Assembly (NCBI GenBank): GCA_029532415.1
Contig: JAQOTA010000060.1
Span: 2,976,001-3,040,000 of the forward strand
Source of the DNA: Marasmius tenuissimus
Taxonomy: Eukaryota; Basidiomycota; Agaricomycetes; Agaricales; Marasmiaceae
Reading direction: 5' to 3'
DNA: 64,000 nucleotides
Both the position numbers and the translations under genes were made by a program. Positions 34,870-46,523 of this stretch are shown here, piece after piece (the stretch's first letter is position 1; every line of letters starts with the position of its first letter). The notes beneath the pieces are model-generated. The model worked only from the letters and a program-made list of their open reading frames with translations. It was not told the origin of the DNA and ran no database searches.

Positions 34870-36015
34870 AGATGAAAATGACTCTTTCTTGCCTTTTCTT
34901 GCTCAATGGGCGCCTACGGGCGCTTACTGATAGGCTACTGCGGTTCGACGGGGTTTGACCTCGAAGTTAAACGTTGAACAATCAGTGTAGTTATCAGTCT
35001 AGACGAAGATTGTTGAGCTGCAGTACCCGAGACACGAGGGTACGGCAGCTTGAGGTCTTCGGACGGACACGGGGTGCGGTGCCGAAACCCCTTCCTGCAC
35101 CACCACCATGGCCGTTCCCTCCAGCTCGTGAACTCGCGACTCTCCGCTCGTTCCTTTTCACCCACCCTCCACGTCCTCAGGCGGGTAAACCGGCGATGAC
35201 GAACAAGTAGCAGATAAGTGAAACGCAACCACAACGACGTCATTCGATCCACATCCCGAAGTTTACCCGCTCGTCCTTTCTTTTCTGCCCTTACGGGAAG
35301 CATTCGACAGCACACTTGGGGCACCAACTGATCACTTCCAGGACGAGAGTTATCCCTCCCGCCCTCTCAGTCGACCCAGTTCCCAGTGTGTCGAAGTCTC
35401 GTGGGGGCCCGAAGGCCCTTCGGGCCTTTGCCCATATTCTGCGCTAGGCACGCTCTTCCAGCGCAACCTCGGACTGACCTGAGTTTATCTGATATAGTAT
35501 CAGCATAAACAATCTCACCGTTTGGGAGCATCACAGGACAGTCCGAAGAAATGCTTTTATTGACTATCAAAATGGCAAATCATCGATATGTGTTTTGGTG
35601 GTGCACCCTGAAATGCAGTGAGAAAACCATCGTCGTATCATAACTAAGTAGACATCATCTCATGGGCTCATGATCATGACTCGTCAGGAAAGAAGGAAAT
35701 ATAAAAACCGAATAAAAATATTATCAAGAAAGCGTCGCGAAAACGAGAACGTCAGCATGTACAAAGAAATTGGAAGCCGGAGCTGCAAGGGGAAGGGACC
35801 GAGAAAAGCAAAGCAAGAATCGATAGCGTAGCGAGCGTTTAGGTAGTTGGGTGAGCGATGCAGCAGTGAGAGGACGAGGAGAAAAAAACCCGTCTCATCC
35901 GAAAAAGACAGCAAAATCCAGATCCATCCGGAGTCTAGGTGTGAGGAGTAAGAAACCAAGAAAGTGTGGCGAGTTGCGGGGGGCAGGGGGGTTGAGGGCA
36001 TAGAAAAATCCATAA
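34870..36015. other. Long intergenic region with a perfect inverted repeat
   Basis: No convincing gene. Open frames on both strands at 34935-35327 and 35367-35570 lack recognisable domains. A strong palindrome is listed separately. Confidence 0.4.
35406..35426. repeat. Perfect 10-bp inverted repeat with 1-nt centre
   Basis: The arm GGCCCGAAGG is followed by one base and its exact reverse complement CCTTCGGGCC, giving a very GC-rich hairpin. Confidence 0.8.
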
Positions 36016-37629
36016 TCACGAAACATTAGCTGTCCTTGATGGTTTCTTGCGTAGATAGGATTCTCTGGCTTTCAGATAATGCTGTTCAGCGGGACTATTT
36101 CTTTTCGATATGCTCGCTGTCTCATGAAGACCGCACAGGTCGAGTAGGTCAAATGTTGCCTATGCGAGCGTGCGAGCGGAAGAGTGAGCAGATGAACCAC
36201 ACAGGAGAGAAGTAAGAACTCACATCTAATTTTGAGGCAATATCAGAAAGCTTTTTGTGATGGTCGCCGAGTTTCGACATGATGAGTACGAGTCTTTCGG
36301 ACCGAAGAAACGTCAGGTGAGTAGAAACTCGTTCAAGACGAGTCAATGTCCTGGAGCGTAAGAAAGAGATGAGAACAGTCAGTCGCACGCCGAAGCTCCA
36401 TCAAAGTTACACCTACCTGCGTAATGAAAGAAGTCTATTCCTGAAAGTGACGCGTTTTGGGGCGCTCAGGAACTTCCAAAGGTCGTTTGGAATGAGCAGC
36501 CCACGAGTGAGAGACTCTTTAACTTTTTGCAGGGCAGTGATAAGGAGTTTACATATACCCCTGTCATCGCGCGAGGGTGCCAGGAACTCCAAGTTCTGAA
36601 CAGAAAGGAGAGATGCCGTCAATCGCTATCTCAATCCCATGAAAGACAGAGACCTACATCGCACAAACGCTTGATTGATTGAAAGTTTTGCGTAACGATA
36701 GGCTCTTCCTCGAGAAACTCGGCAAAACCGTACGCGTCTTGCCCTGACATATGAAATGGCGAAATCAGCGAAGGCCCACTTGACAGGTCGTCATCAGATG
36801 ATGACGAAGACGAGGATGAGGCTGTGGAGGGTAGAATTGGGGATGATGGTGGCGAAGAGCGCCAGAAAGAGTTGGACGCGTCAGAAGGGGGAAGAATTTG
36901 AGGCTGCTCTCGAACGCCAGTGGAAGGCGCGGGGGTTCCAGATGGCCAACCAGTCGGGCTGAGGATGACGCTTGGAGGAAGAACGTATATCCCAGCCTGG
37001 GGCCGAGGTGGTGGCGTTGCTTCAGGTGGTAGCATCTGAGGTGACATCAGGTCGTCAACGCCCAGTATTCCGTCGAGCTCCATGAATTCATCTTCCTCTT
37101 CGTCAGGAATCTCCCTGATATTCCCCATAGGAATGTAAACATGTTGTCCATTGTCATTTAATGTCCACCCTCCGGTGTATTGGTAGCCTTGTAGTCTTGG
37201 TCGCTGCGGCGCGTCGCTTGTTGGTTGGAATAAATTGGATAGAGTGGGTGGTGCTTGTCCGAACAAGGGGTCAGCGCTCTGGCCCTCAAACAAGCCCAGA
37301 TTGTTTGTGTGGTAAGTTACGTGCTCCCCGCGAAGGGGTGATGGTGGAGGCCGAATAGAGGCCCCATTAGTGGGCTCTTGACGCGTAATTTTACGACTAG
37401 AAGATGCTATTGGTTGTGGCGAACGTGGAGGTGTGTTCGTAAGGTCTCCTGCGATAGAGACACCGGGAGAAAACGCTGCTAAATGGCCGAGATGTGACAC
37501 TGCAGTAAGTCTTGACGATAGAGGTGCTCGGTCAGAAGTAGAAGAGCTACTGGATGACTTTCGGTTGGTTTTCATATGCGCACCACGCTGAGATGATGAA
37601 GCATGAGCCATATTTGTCGGCAATCCCAT
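36016..37629 (-). CDS. Unknown protein: disordered N-terminus, helical C-terminus, MELDGILG motif
   Basis: The first exon (37629 to about 36653) encodes ~325 residues rich in Ser, Pro and polyserine, ending QNFQSIKRLCD. Splicing continues with NLEFLAPSRDDRGICKLLIT and LRRTLTRLERVSTHLTFLRS, then ASKLDATFDLLDLCGLHE and a stop at 36016. The C-terminal ~170 residues are strongly helical and probably coiled coil. No known domain is recognised. At 37060-37083 the acidic segment contains MELDGILG, a peptide that also occurs in the kinase encoded at 40713-42143. An alternative start is Met at 37612. The role is unknown; it could be a regulatory or scaffold protein. Confidence 0.7.
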
Positions 37630-38450
37630 TAATGAAGATAGTTGGAGGTGGCGTTTCGCGAAATTGCTTCCAACAAAGCGGTCTATGGGGGGAAACGCAG
37701 AATCAAGGTAAGTTCAGTTAGGCTCTTGAACTCTAAAAGAGATTATAAGGCAAATACCGAAGAGCACAAAGAATTCCTTGTCCTCCTTTAGTATTTCTAC
37801 CCGCTATTGTTCTCTCCCAATCACCATGGCCTTCTCTCTCGGGACCGGATCAGGCGCTCTTGAGTATATTGTGAAGGATTCGGATTGATTTCGCAGCTGT
37901 CGTTGCTGACAGTGGGTCCTAGTTGTGGCAGATAAGACCTAGCTGCTTCAAGGTGAGCAGAACAAAGCAAGCGAGCGAGTTGAAGGAGGTCGTTGATGTG
38001 GTACCGGGCAAAGGGGGACAGATTCGGGACAGATGCTGACGACATTTTGCTCGCTTCTGGGCGCGCTTGCACCATCCTCAGCCTGACAGCATTCCAAACA
38101 GACATTTTCGAAGACAGAAGGCAGCCCCGTACTCAAAACGAGTTTTGCGTGGTTCCCTGGCGAATAAGTGGTTGGGAAAGAACAATAGGTACACGAGATC
38201 GAAGAACAAAGCATGCCCAGGCATGCCTGTTACAGCCTCCGCAGGCATCGTGTATATTTACGCAAAAGAGCAGACTATCATCGTGTTCGACATTTGTCAT
38301 AAGTTAAATAAGTAAAGACGGGTCATAGTAAGGTATTTGAGTCTTGAGAGATACTAAGATCCCCTACAAGTAGATATGTAGCAGATTGCAAATGCACCCA
38401 ACGAAAAGGTATAGTGAGTGTCCGAGCACAGATAAACGGGATGGTCAACT
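37630..38450. other. Intergenic, nothing supported
   Basis: Upstream region of the disordered protein gene and 3' flank of the F-BAR gene. A plus-strand frame at 37993-38307 has no recognisable content. Confidence 0.45.
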
Positions 38451-40350
38451 TTAAAACAGTCGGACGAAGTTACTGGGGAACACATGTCTTCCCTCCATGC
38501 GTCTGTTCTCGTCTAGAAGCTCCCCACTCCACCAACCGTCGTCCGGAGTCGCAGTAACGGCGATGATATCTCCTGCTTGGAAGCTGAATTCCTCGTCGAT
38601 CGTGGCGGTATAGTCATAAAGCGCCTCGACTACGAGATAAACCCCTCATTAGATCGATTAGCACGTAACGCAAAAATAAGCCTCACCGTAGAACAGGATC
38701 GGTCGTCCTGGGTCTTGCGTTGTTGGCTGGGGTTCAGGCATGGGCGGCGGTGGCATCATGATAGTGCTGGTATACGGCGCGTGGCTAGGTTGTGCAGGCA
38801 ATGGGGTCGAATCGCGCCTGGATTCCCCTCTTTTCAAATTGGCACCTCCGCTAGGTGGCGGATAAGAGGTGGGTGGTACTGCTGCTGCCGGAGGTGGTGG
38901 AGGTATCGTCTGCGCTGGAGGAGCCTCTCGGATAGGAGGTGCCGTATTGACTGGAGGCGGAGGCTGAGTGATGGTAGGCGGAGGAGATGCCGGAGGAGCT
39001 GAGGCCTTGGGGGGTTGTTGCGTGGGCACTGGTTGATTAACGACCGAGGCATTACCATTTTTAGATGGCGGGGGTAAGGCTTCTTCCTCAGGGGGTTGGT
39101 ATGGCGCCTGAGCAGGTCTACGGGATTTGCGAGCGAAGGTGGCGGGACGCGAGGAAGTGACGAGGGGAGGTAAATTGAGCGAGGTAGACGAGGACGAAGC
39201 CTTCAGGTCGATTGGTTTCGGTTCTGGTGCATTGGGTATCGCATTTCCAGTACCATATTCTTGCACAAACGTTTCAATGTCGCGTTCTGTCTCAAGCTGG
39301 TCGAGAACTGTTCGAATGGCTTCGCAAGACTAGAGAGAAGGGGCGTCATGAGAGAAAACAGATATCGATTGACAGGATGGACTTACCACATCATCAGCCA
39401 CACAGACCACTGAGACTGCGTTCGCATAGGCCCACAAATTGTCCTTCATGAAATCCATTCTCTCCTCCTCCATGTCCTGGCAAGAGTCACAGAAATCCTT
39501 CCAGTCACTCTCCCATCCAGGGAGCATGTCCGCTAATGTATTGCAGAAGTTTTCATAGTCCCTCTCGTTTAACCCGACCGTCTGTTCAGCTCTCTTCAAC
39601 TTGGATTTGATACGATCAGCATCCGGAGATTGTTGTTCAATGGCTTTCGAGTACGACGCGATCCGCACCCTGTCGCTTTCGTACTTCTCTCTGGCCTTCA
39701 CCACATACGATTCCTGTGCCTGTTTCGTCTTGAACTTCTTCTCCACCGGGGCCTGGACAACCTTGCGATGCTCGAGCTGCTTGTTCAGCAACGCAGCCGT
39801 AGACTCTTCCATCTCGTTCCGTATTTGTCCTGCCAGGTCCAAATGCGCCTTAGCCATCTTCTCCGTCTCGAGGTGTACGGTATCCAGAGCATTTCTCAAT
39901 TCTCTGGAGATTTTTTTCGGGTAAAAAATTAATCACCGTAAAACCCATTGTAAAAAAAGAAGTCCTCACCCAACCTCGTCTTTCCCAAAGACTGTTCGAG
40001 AAAGTTCATAGAGCTTTTTGGCATACTCTTCTTCTATTGCAGCCCTGTTTCAAGCAAGCACCGTGCATCAGCCACGTATCGACGACGACGCCGCCTCCAC
40101 AGCGAAACAGACAGCCGTGATGAACAAGCGCGACAGCGTACCTCTCCTTCCAAAAATTCCTAAGTCCATCGGTAGTGCGTACGGCACCTCTCATCCGAGC
40201 AAACAATATGTTCGTCCCGGCATCGCCAGCTCCCCAGAACGAGTTGCAGAAATCCCTGGATTTGCTGCCGTTGTAGAGGTCGACACCAGGCGATTTCGCG
40301 ACAGCATATTTTGCCAAAGAAGATGTCGAAGATTGAGATCTTACGACCAT
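38451..40350 (-). CDS. F-BAR and SH3 domain cytokinesis protein (Cdc15/Imp2/Hof1 family)
   Basis: About five exons encode roughly 540 residues. The F-BAR domain begins DFCNSFWGAGDAGTNILFAR, continues with the intron-split segment AAIEEEYAKKLYELSRTVFG and long charged helices (RNALDTVHLETEKMAKAHLD and onward) to FMKDNLWAYANAVS, about residues 20-300. A proline-rich disordered linker with many PPPP runs follows, and an SH3 domain closes the protein (EALYDYTATIDEEFSFQAGD, then WWSGELLDENRR and VFPSNFVRLF). Proteins of this layout bind the membrane at the division site and link the contractile ring to septum synthesis. Start MVVRSQSSTSSL is the first ATG in frame. Confidence 0.92.
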
Positions 40351-40712
40351 TGAAGACAGTGCGTGTGGCAGACTCTGCGGGAGGTCGTGCTGAACGTAGA
40401 GGGAGATGAGGTGGGTTGTCCTTGATCAGATGCATACAAATCGGCCTTCCGTGAAGGTGGCTGTATCCCCGGTGTTCAGAGTGGTCACCGAGCTTCCCAC
40501 CCATGCAGTCCCCGACAGTCGACCTGATCACAATCATAATCATGATTCATTCCTTTCATTCTTCCACAGCCCAGAGTAGGTACATCGGCCAGCGCGGTGT
40601 AGTGTAAACTAATGGTACAATATTCGTAAGTTTGTAAGTTCGTAAGAGCGTAAGAGTATAGGCTATTCGGTAAATAGTCCTCAAAACGTGTAAAGAAACG
40701 TCATCCCGCCTA
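40351..40712. other. Intergenic between F-BAR and kinase genes
   Basis: Promoter side of the F-BAR gene and 3' flank of the kinase gene. It includes a short tandem repeat listed separately. Confidence 0.5.
40623..40656. repeat. Tandem repeat of an 8-bp unit (about 4 copies)
   Basis: Consecutive units CGTAAGTT, TGTAAGTT, CGTAAGAG and CGTAAGAG share the core GTAAG every eight bases in the 3' flank of the kinase gene. Confidence 0.7.
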
Positions 40713-42143
40713 CTAACGAATCATCTCCTTCCTGAACCTCGCAAAGCCCTTGGCCAGATAACGAGGAGGCACCGTAGCCACTGCTTTGGCTTTGGCTATG
40801 AACGGCTGCTGTCCAATCTTTGGGGTCGTCATATCCTCTTCTTCTCCCAGGATACCGTCTAACTCCATCTCAGGCACCACAACATTCACTCTGGGCTCAA
40901 CTGCTACCGTGGCAGGAGTCTCGAGACCGCTCTCGGATTCCGAGCCCGAGTCCAAAGGAGAGTTTCCGCACCAGCGAGAGTAGGCGTTGGCCACAAGCTT
41001 CGTTTCAGAAGGGGGAGAGATCTGTAGCCGATCACCAAGTAACTCGTGGATGGGAGTAGGCCCTGCCGCCTGAAGAGAGACCTCTACAGAGCCGGATGAC
41101 GAGGGGCTAGACTCCCTCGTCTCGCCGTTAGAATCGGCTAGTCCATCCGTATAGATCGTAACAACCTCAGGCTTGAATTTCGTGGTATCTTGACTGGCTT
41201 TTCGCTTTGGAGATTCCGCGGCGCGAAAAGTCTTGACCGCTAAAATTTCCCTCCGGAGAGTGGGAATAGATATCCGTCTTAGAGGATTGAGTTCGAAGAT
41301 ACGGAGAAGAATGCGGTGAATGCCATCAGAGATAGGTAGGAGCTTCCGTAAGTAGTTTGGATCTTGAAGGAAAGCGGCAAGGTGCTGGTCTTTGGACACG
41401 GCGAGGTTCCAGGGATTACGTGCAGTTATGAGGTTGATGAGAATAACGCCGAGAGACCAGACATCGTTTTGGCGGGGTGAGTAGTGGGAACGATATGAGT
41501 CCCTGCCCAGGCATTCTGGCGTGGACGGCAGGGTTAAAAGGTGCATATAGTCAAGGAAAATAGGAAACCCACCAGGACTCATGTAGTAAGAGCTACCACA
41601 TCCGAAATCCTCGCATATACGCTTCTCTGTACCCAGACCGAAGTCCGCGATACACACCAACGCCCCATCCTTTGAGCAAAGCACGTTCTCCGGTTTGAGA
41701 TCACGGTGGAAGACTTCCGTGTCATGACAATGCTGAACGGCATCCAACAGCTGCAAGAAGACCCTCCTCACGTTCTCGTCCTCGCTGTCGAACGTCTGGG
41801 TTTCGGTAATCGCACCAAACAGATCTCCTCCGTCGTAGTAGTCGAGAATGACATAGACAAAGAGATCGTCGTAGAGAACCTCGTGAACCGACACGATATT
41901 AGGGTGACCAGATACTTTCTTATGGAGAGTGATCTCGCGTAGCTGGTATTCCTCTTCTCTGGATCCTGCCTCAGGCTTTAGAAGACATTTCACAGCGAAG
42001 TATGAGGGCGAGTCCGGCGAGGAGGTGCGATCGATGGCCTTGTAAACCCTTCCGTACGCACCGCATCCCAGGCATTCCAGCAGTTCGAGACGTTCATCGA
42101 GAAGCGTACCGGTGAAGTCAGGCAAGGTATCACTGAGACGCAT
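40713..42143 (-). CDS. Ran1/Pat1-like serine/threonine protein kinase
   Basis: Two exons with one 57-nt intron (41516-41572) give 457 residues. The kinase domain occupies about residues 15-300: glycine loop LGCGAYGRVYKA, Lys in YFAVKCLL, catalytic loop FHRDLKPENVL, DFG in IADFGLGTEK, and the APE-like MSPECLG formed across the intron, then NDVWSLGVILINLITARNPW. This last segment and the YDGGDLFGAI hinge resemble the Ran1/Ksp1/Sks1 group that controls meiosis, nutrient response and filamentation. The C-terminal ~150 residues are disordered and contain MELDGILG at 40845-40868, also found in the neighbouring unknown protein. The activation loop carries GCGSSYYMSP. Confidence 0.9.
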   Translation of the reverse strand: MRLSDTLPDFTGTLLDERLELLECLGCGAYGRVYKAIDRTSSPDSPSYFAVKCLLKPEAGSREEEYQLREITLHKKVSGHPNIVSVHEVLYDDLFVYVILDYYDGGDLFGAITETQTFDSEDENVRRVFLQLLDAVQHCHDTEVFHRDLKPENVLCSKDGALVCIADFGLGTEKRICEDFGCGSSYYMSPGGFPIFLDYMHLLTLPSTPECLGRDSYRSHYSPRQNDVWSLGVILINLITARNPWNLAVSKDQHLAAFLQDPNYLRKLLPISDGIHRILLRIFELNPLRRISIPTLRREILAVKTFRAAESPKRKASQDTTKFKPEVVTIYTDGLADSNGETRESSPSSSGSVEVSLQAAGPTPIHELLGDRLQISPPSETKLVANAYSRWCGNSPLDSGSESESGLETPATVAVEPRVNVVVPEMELDGILGEEEDMTTPKIGQQPFIAKAKAVATVPPRYLAKGFARFRKEMIR

Positions 42144-42512
42144 GGTTTTAAGCGTTAGGGAATAGTGGTGGGAAGGTCAGATGTGTTGAAAGAGATAGAA
42201 ATGTGCAATGGGGAGTAGAAAGAAGCGACAGCAGCTGTCAAAGCGCGTCGTAGGATGTGAAGGTGAAATCGAAAGTGAAGAAGGAAGGAAGGTGGGCGAG
42301 TTGGGGCAATAGATTTTTAGCCTCCGCTTCGGCATTTGCCATCTGCGCCCGATCGAGCCTCTCTCGAATATCCAAAGGGATGAAGACAGCCGGTTGGATC
42401 TACCAATTTTACATGTATTACTGTCGGACCATCGCTGGATGGTTTGCAAAAGCAAATAGAAACATTTGTCTGTCCGGGATTACATAGGTTTGCAAGTCTA
42501 ACAACCTGACCA
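42144..42512. other. Intergenic: kinase promoter side, USO1 3' side
   Basis: 369 bp without a supported gene or site. Confidence 0.5.
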
Positions 42513-45500
42513 TTACTCGTCTTCATCTTCATCGTCTTCGCCCTCATCATCAGAAACTTCCAAGCCTGCCTTCTGCATCCGTACTTTGTCCTGTGCACGC
42601 TTGCTCGAAACCTCATCTACAAGCACAAGTAAGTCTTCGTGCTCTCTCTCAGTTTCTTTACGTTTCTCTTCGGACTCTTGCAGTTGAGTAGTCAACTTGG
42701 CGATGTCCTTTTGGAGGGTCGAGATCTAAGCGAACGTAGTCAGTCGCTGTCAAAACTGGGGCGAGAGTGAGGATAACTGACCTGGTCAGCTCCCGAAGAC
42801 GACTGCTTCAATTGAGCCTTGAAAGTTTCAATTTCCTGGGCCTGAGTACGAATGACTTCTCGGAGGGATGACACCAGCATCGTCAGTTCCGCAGTTTGAC
42901 CTGGCAAAGTATCCCATCAGTCGGTGGCAGACGGATATAGACCTAAGATGAGAACTTACCGCCGGATGAGGAGGCTAGCTGGTCGGGCTCTGTTGTAAGA
43001 CCCCGCTGTATCGTGTCTACCCAAAGAAACTCGTGTCAACAGTATCCATATCGTTAAGGACACGAACCCACAATAATTGGACTTCCAGAAGTCGACAAAC
43101 GCCCAGTCAAACCAAATCTCTCCTTCACGCTCTTCAAGTTTCTGCGGCTGGGAGGTGGCGTTGAAAGGTAGGACACAAACGTCCGGACTGACAGCTTTGA
43201 ATCGGTCGTCATCTCGCAAGCGAGATAACCGCCCAATCGAGGTATCGACACCGAGACGATTCAGGATGGGATATATGGTGTGTCTGAGGGTTTTATGGAT
43301 TAGTCCCCGCTGAGGATCGTCGACGACATTGCATACCTAGTGATCTCGCCCGGCTCTCGGTTGAACTCATAGCATATTCCAAGTAAGAACAGGCAAAGTC
43401 CGGGAACGATTAGGGCATCTTCAGAAGCGTTGTTCGCAGGTTCGACGAGCTAGGACAAAAACATAGTAAGTCGAAGGCTACATCCTGAGCCAAGAAAAAT
43501 AACGCACAATTCCGAGTCCTCCGGCTTCTAGGAAATCCCGCACCGCACCTGGTTCTTCCCAAAGCCATTGAGAGAGTAGGCACGTATACGCGACGATCAG
43601 CCGATCCCACTCTCTAGATTCTCTATCCGAGTTGTTCGCTCTAGACCGTGCTAAGAATGAGAGAGAAAGGTTCTCTGTAATTATCTGGCATAGTGTTTGC
43701 GGCGGCTCGTCATCATCGTCCGGTTCATCGGCCTGGGGAGCGGCTTGAGCTGACGCAGAAGCATCTGCAGGCACGAAGAAGTTGCCGGAACCTTGTGCGG
43801 CAGCAGCCCCGTTTATTTGAGGTTTTAATGATCGTGCAAGGGATTTGGATCGCGGGGAGTTGCGGAGTAGATGGGAGAGTAACAAGGAAGCGAAGTGGAT
43901 GGAAGTAATAATCGCAGGGTCCAACGGTGACTCGCTGCTCGGCGTCATGATCAATGCTTGCAGAAGCGGGTGGGAAGGATGCTCTACATGATTGAAAGAG
44001 ACTGATCAGACTACATCTGGCAGGATGTAACAGACGCAGCATACCTGCATCATCTTGGGGCATCATGGAATGGGTAATCGCTTGTTTGATCTCCTCCCTA
44101 TGAATGAAGTTCTGTTTTTGCTCTGTATGAGATGACTGGTGCAAGTAAGAAGCCGCGCACCTCAAATACGGTGACGGCTGATGATCTCAAGTTGAGACCA
44201 ACGATTGTCCTTTTATCAGCATTTAATCCGTTATATTCACCGTGAAGCGCAAGCTCGACGAGTGCATCTAGGGCAGTTGCAGCTTCTAGCCTATCCCACT
44301 CCTCGCCATTGGTTTCCGGTACGGGCATATAGGGTGTAAGGATAAATTCGGAAAGAGGAAAGTTGATAGTAGACGGTAAGGAGTTCAGAGCCTGTAACAC
44401 AGAGGGTGAGCCGGAGTAGGAGTTACAGTCGTACTCGACGAACCTTAGTTTTGAGCTCTGTTGGTGCATTCGATGCCAAGGCTATCTCAACAAGACAGCG
44501 CACAAATACAGGCTGTTCCGGGGCCTGGAGTAATGGTTAGGGACACACTCTACTCATCCTTTGAGTTTGACGCACGCCTTGTGATTTGGAGCTGACGAGC
44601 AATCCAATTATTCCAACTATTGCAGAGGCATTGGCAAGCTTCTGATCGTCCCAAAATTGCAGAGCGAATTCCTGAGGAGCAGGTTCTTGTATGGGTAGGT
44701 TTGAAGGGAATAACAGGAGGGGTAAAAGTGACGACGGAAGTCCAGTTTCACGGAAATAGCTCTGGACTTGCATGAGCGACAATAGAGTGTTCGGAGGAAG
44801 TTACTCACTTGGTTCGAGGAATTGAATCGTAAAAAGCTATCGAGACACAGAAGGGCCTCTTGTGCAACCTGACCGCCATCCACACCTCCTTCTTGGGCGA
44901 TGATGTTGAAAAGCTTCTCGAAAGCACCTTCAAACGCGAGAACCTTTTGAATATCGGCGCTCTGTGAGATTAATGACTGGACGACGGCGATAGCCTCTAG
45001 GACAGTGTCGGTCAACGCTTCGCACAAATCGAGAAGGAGAGCACATACCATTTCGAATTATCTCCCGTTTATCCTCCAATACTGCAATGATACTTCTGGG
45101 TCCCGCAGCCGCTGTTAGAAAATAGGCCTGAACACGTTGTCGGCGATTGTGAAGCAGGGCTGACAATAGCTGCAGCGTCGCGAATCTTGTGTAGAAGTTA
45201 TTGTCCGCCAGGAGAGCCACAAGTGCGTGTAAAGCCTGTTCGTTCTCTAGAATCGCATCCGTGTACTTCATTCCCAAATCCTTATCCTCCTCCACGTCAC
45301 AGAGTATGTTCAGTGTTTCCAACGCTGCCTTTCCGATGTCTGAATCGACCTCCGCGTCGTTGTAAAGAACTTGTAACAGCCCAGGTAGTGCACGTTCACC
45401 AACATCGTGCTTGTGATCTCTGGCAAGCCCTTTCAAGGAGAGAACTGCTGCGCGTCGATCTGCGAGAAGTGTCGCAGGTGAGAGTCTGTCACTGAGCTTG

Positions 45501-45577
45501 CCGACTGTTTCTGCGGCCGTTTGTGGGGCGCCAGTAGGACCCCGAAGAGCGACATATGTTTGATTCAAGAATTCCAT
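42513..45577 (-). CDS. USO1: USO1/p115 vesicle-tethering factor
   Basis: About a dozen exons encode a protein of roughly 800 residues. The armadillo-repeat head starts MEFLNQTYVALRGPTGAPQT, then LLADRRAAVLSLKGLARDHK, and continues through FYTRFATLQLLSALL, ALLCLDSFLRFNSSNQ and WDRLIVAYTCLLSQWLWE to EGEIWFDWAFVDFWKSNY, all typical of p115/Uso1. A short coiled coil (about 90 residues, with LTTQLQESEEKRKETEREHE) and an acidic tail (SDDEGEDDEDEDE) end the protein. It tethers COPII vesicles to the Golgi. I set the start at 45577, where the conserved MEFL begins; an in-frame ATG at 45640 would add 21 residues. The coiled coil is much shorter than that of the yeast protein. Confidence 0.93.
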
Positions 45578-45973
45578 GCAACGACGTCCAGGATCGTTGG
45601 GCTGACGATTTCGGGATTGGGGAACAAGTAGCACAGCCACACAACACGCACAGTTGTCAATGTTTGGCCGTAGGCATTTCCCGGCAATCTGTACTGTTTA
45701 GTCCTTCGTTCTCTGCCACTTTCTGCACACCAGGACGGATTGGATATGGAATCCTCAGAAATGGTGGATGATTGATGTTGCACGCTACTTCGTCAGGAGC
45801 ATATTATTCGAAAACGCATTAATCGGCCTTGGCGCAGGCCGTGCACTTGCTACCGCGTTTACTCGTACTGGGATGCTGATTGAACTTCAAACTAGTAGAT
45901 CGGAACAACCGAGGTAACAAGGATCCCATTCACAGTACTTGAGGCTGATCTTGTAAAATCAAATCAAATTCGG
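45578..45973. promoter_or_regulatory. Upstream region of USO1
   Basis: Divergent spacer of 396 bp between USO1 and the small plus-strand ORF. No specific motif is supported. Confidence 0.35.
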
Positions 45974-46339
45974 ATGGCGACGGCTCTTGGCGATGTGGTG
46001 CGTCGAACCACGGACGGTGCTCGAAAGTTTTCATCCTCTGATTTAGCGTTGTCCCTTTCTGAAGGAGGAAAGCAAAAGTTCATTGCGGATCTAAAGAGAA
46101 GACGCAGGAAGACGCCCAAGGTCATACTCCGGCAGGACACCCGCCCGCAGAAACCCCGACGCACAGATCTGCTCACAGAATCTCCAGTTTCATTCGAGCC
46201 ACCTTCGCCAAGGCCGACCCGTATGGTCCTATCAGATCCAATACCATTGTCAAGTATCACCAGATCGTTGACGAGTGGCGAGGAGATTCGACGCAGGGGG
46301 CGGGGGGGAGGAGGGGCATATCTTGCATTCCACCGATGA
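45974..46339 (+). CDS. Small basic hypothetical protein (121 aa)
   Basis: A single open frame starts with a favourable context (GGATGGCGA) and encodes MATALGDVVRRTTDGARKFS, a basic block KQKFIADLKRRRRKTPKV and a Pro/Arg-rich tail. It has no known domain. It might be a nuclear or mitochondrial small protein. A 176-codon frame lies antisense on the same DNA. I favour the plus strand for its start context and composition, but either could be spurious. Confidence 0.4.
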   Translation: MATALGDVVRRTTDGARKFSSSDLALSLSEGGKQKFIADLKRRRRKTPKVILRQDTRPQKPRRTDLLTESPVSFEPPSPRPTRMVLSDPIPLSSITRSLTSGEEIRRRGRGGGGAYLAFHR

Positions 46340-46523
46340 CGAGTCTCAAACCACTTTCTTTTAGATCCTCTTGGCAGTGCAACCTGTTCAACTTCTAAAG
46401 CACCACGAGGCGAAGTATTGCCTCGACTAGAGGGCGAAGGACGTTGGGCGGCTTGATTTGGGAGGTCCCGAACAGAGCCTTCTAGGTTTACCAAGAAAGC
46501 TTCACAGAACAGATGCTGCTCGG

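Noticed and set aside
41516..41572. Uninterrupted kinase frame including an insertion before the APE-like motif
   Set aside because: The 57-nt insertion has proper GT-AG ends, and its removal restores MSPECLG, so it is an intron rather than a kinase insert.
45964..46494. 176-codon minus-strand open frame
   Set aside because: Overlaps the small plus-strand ORF and the upstream region of the racemase gene; composition is Arg/Ser/Pro-rich as expected for an antisense shadow. Kept only as an alternative.
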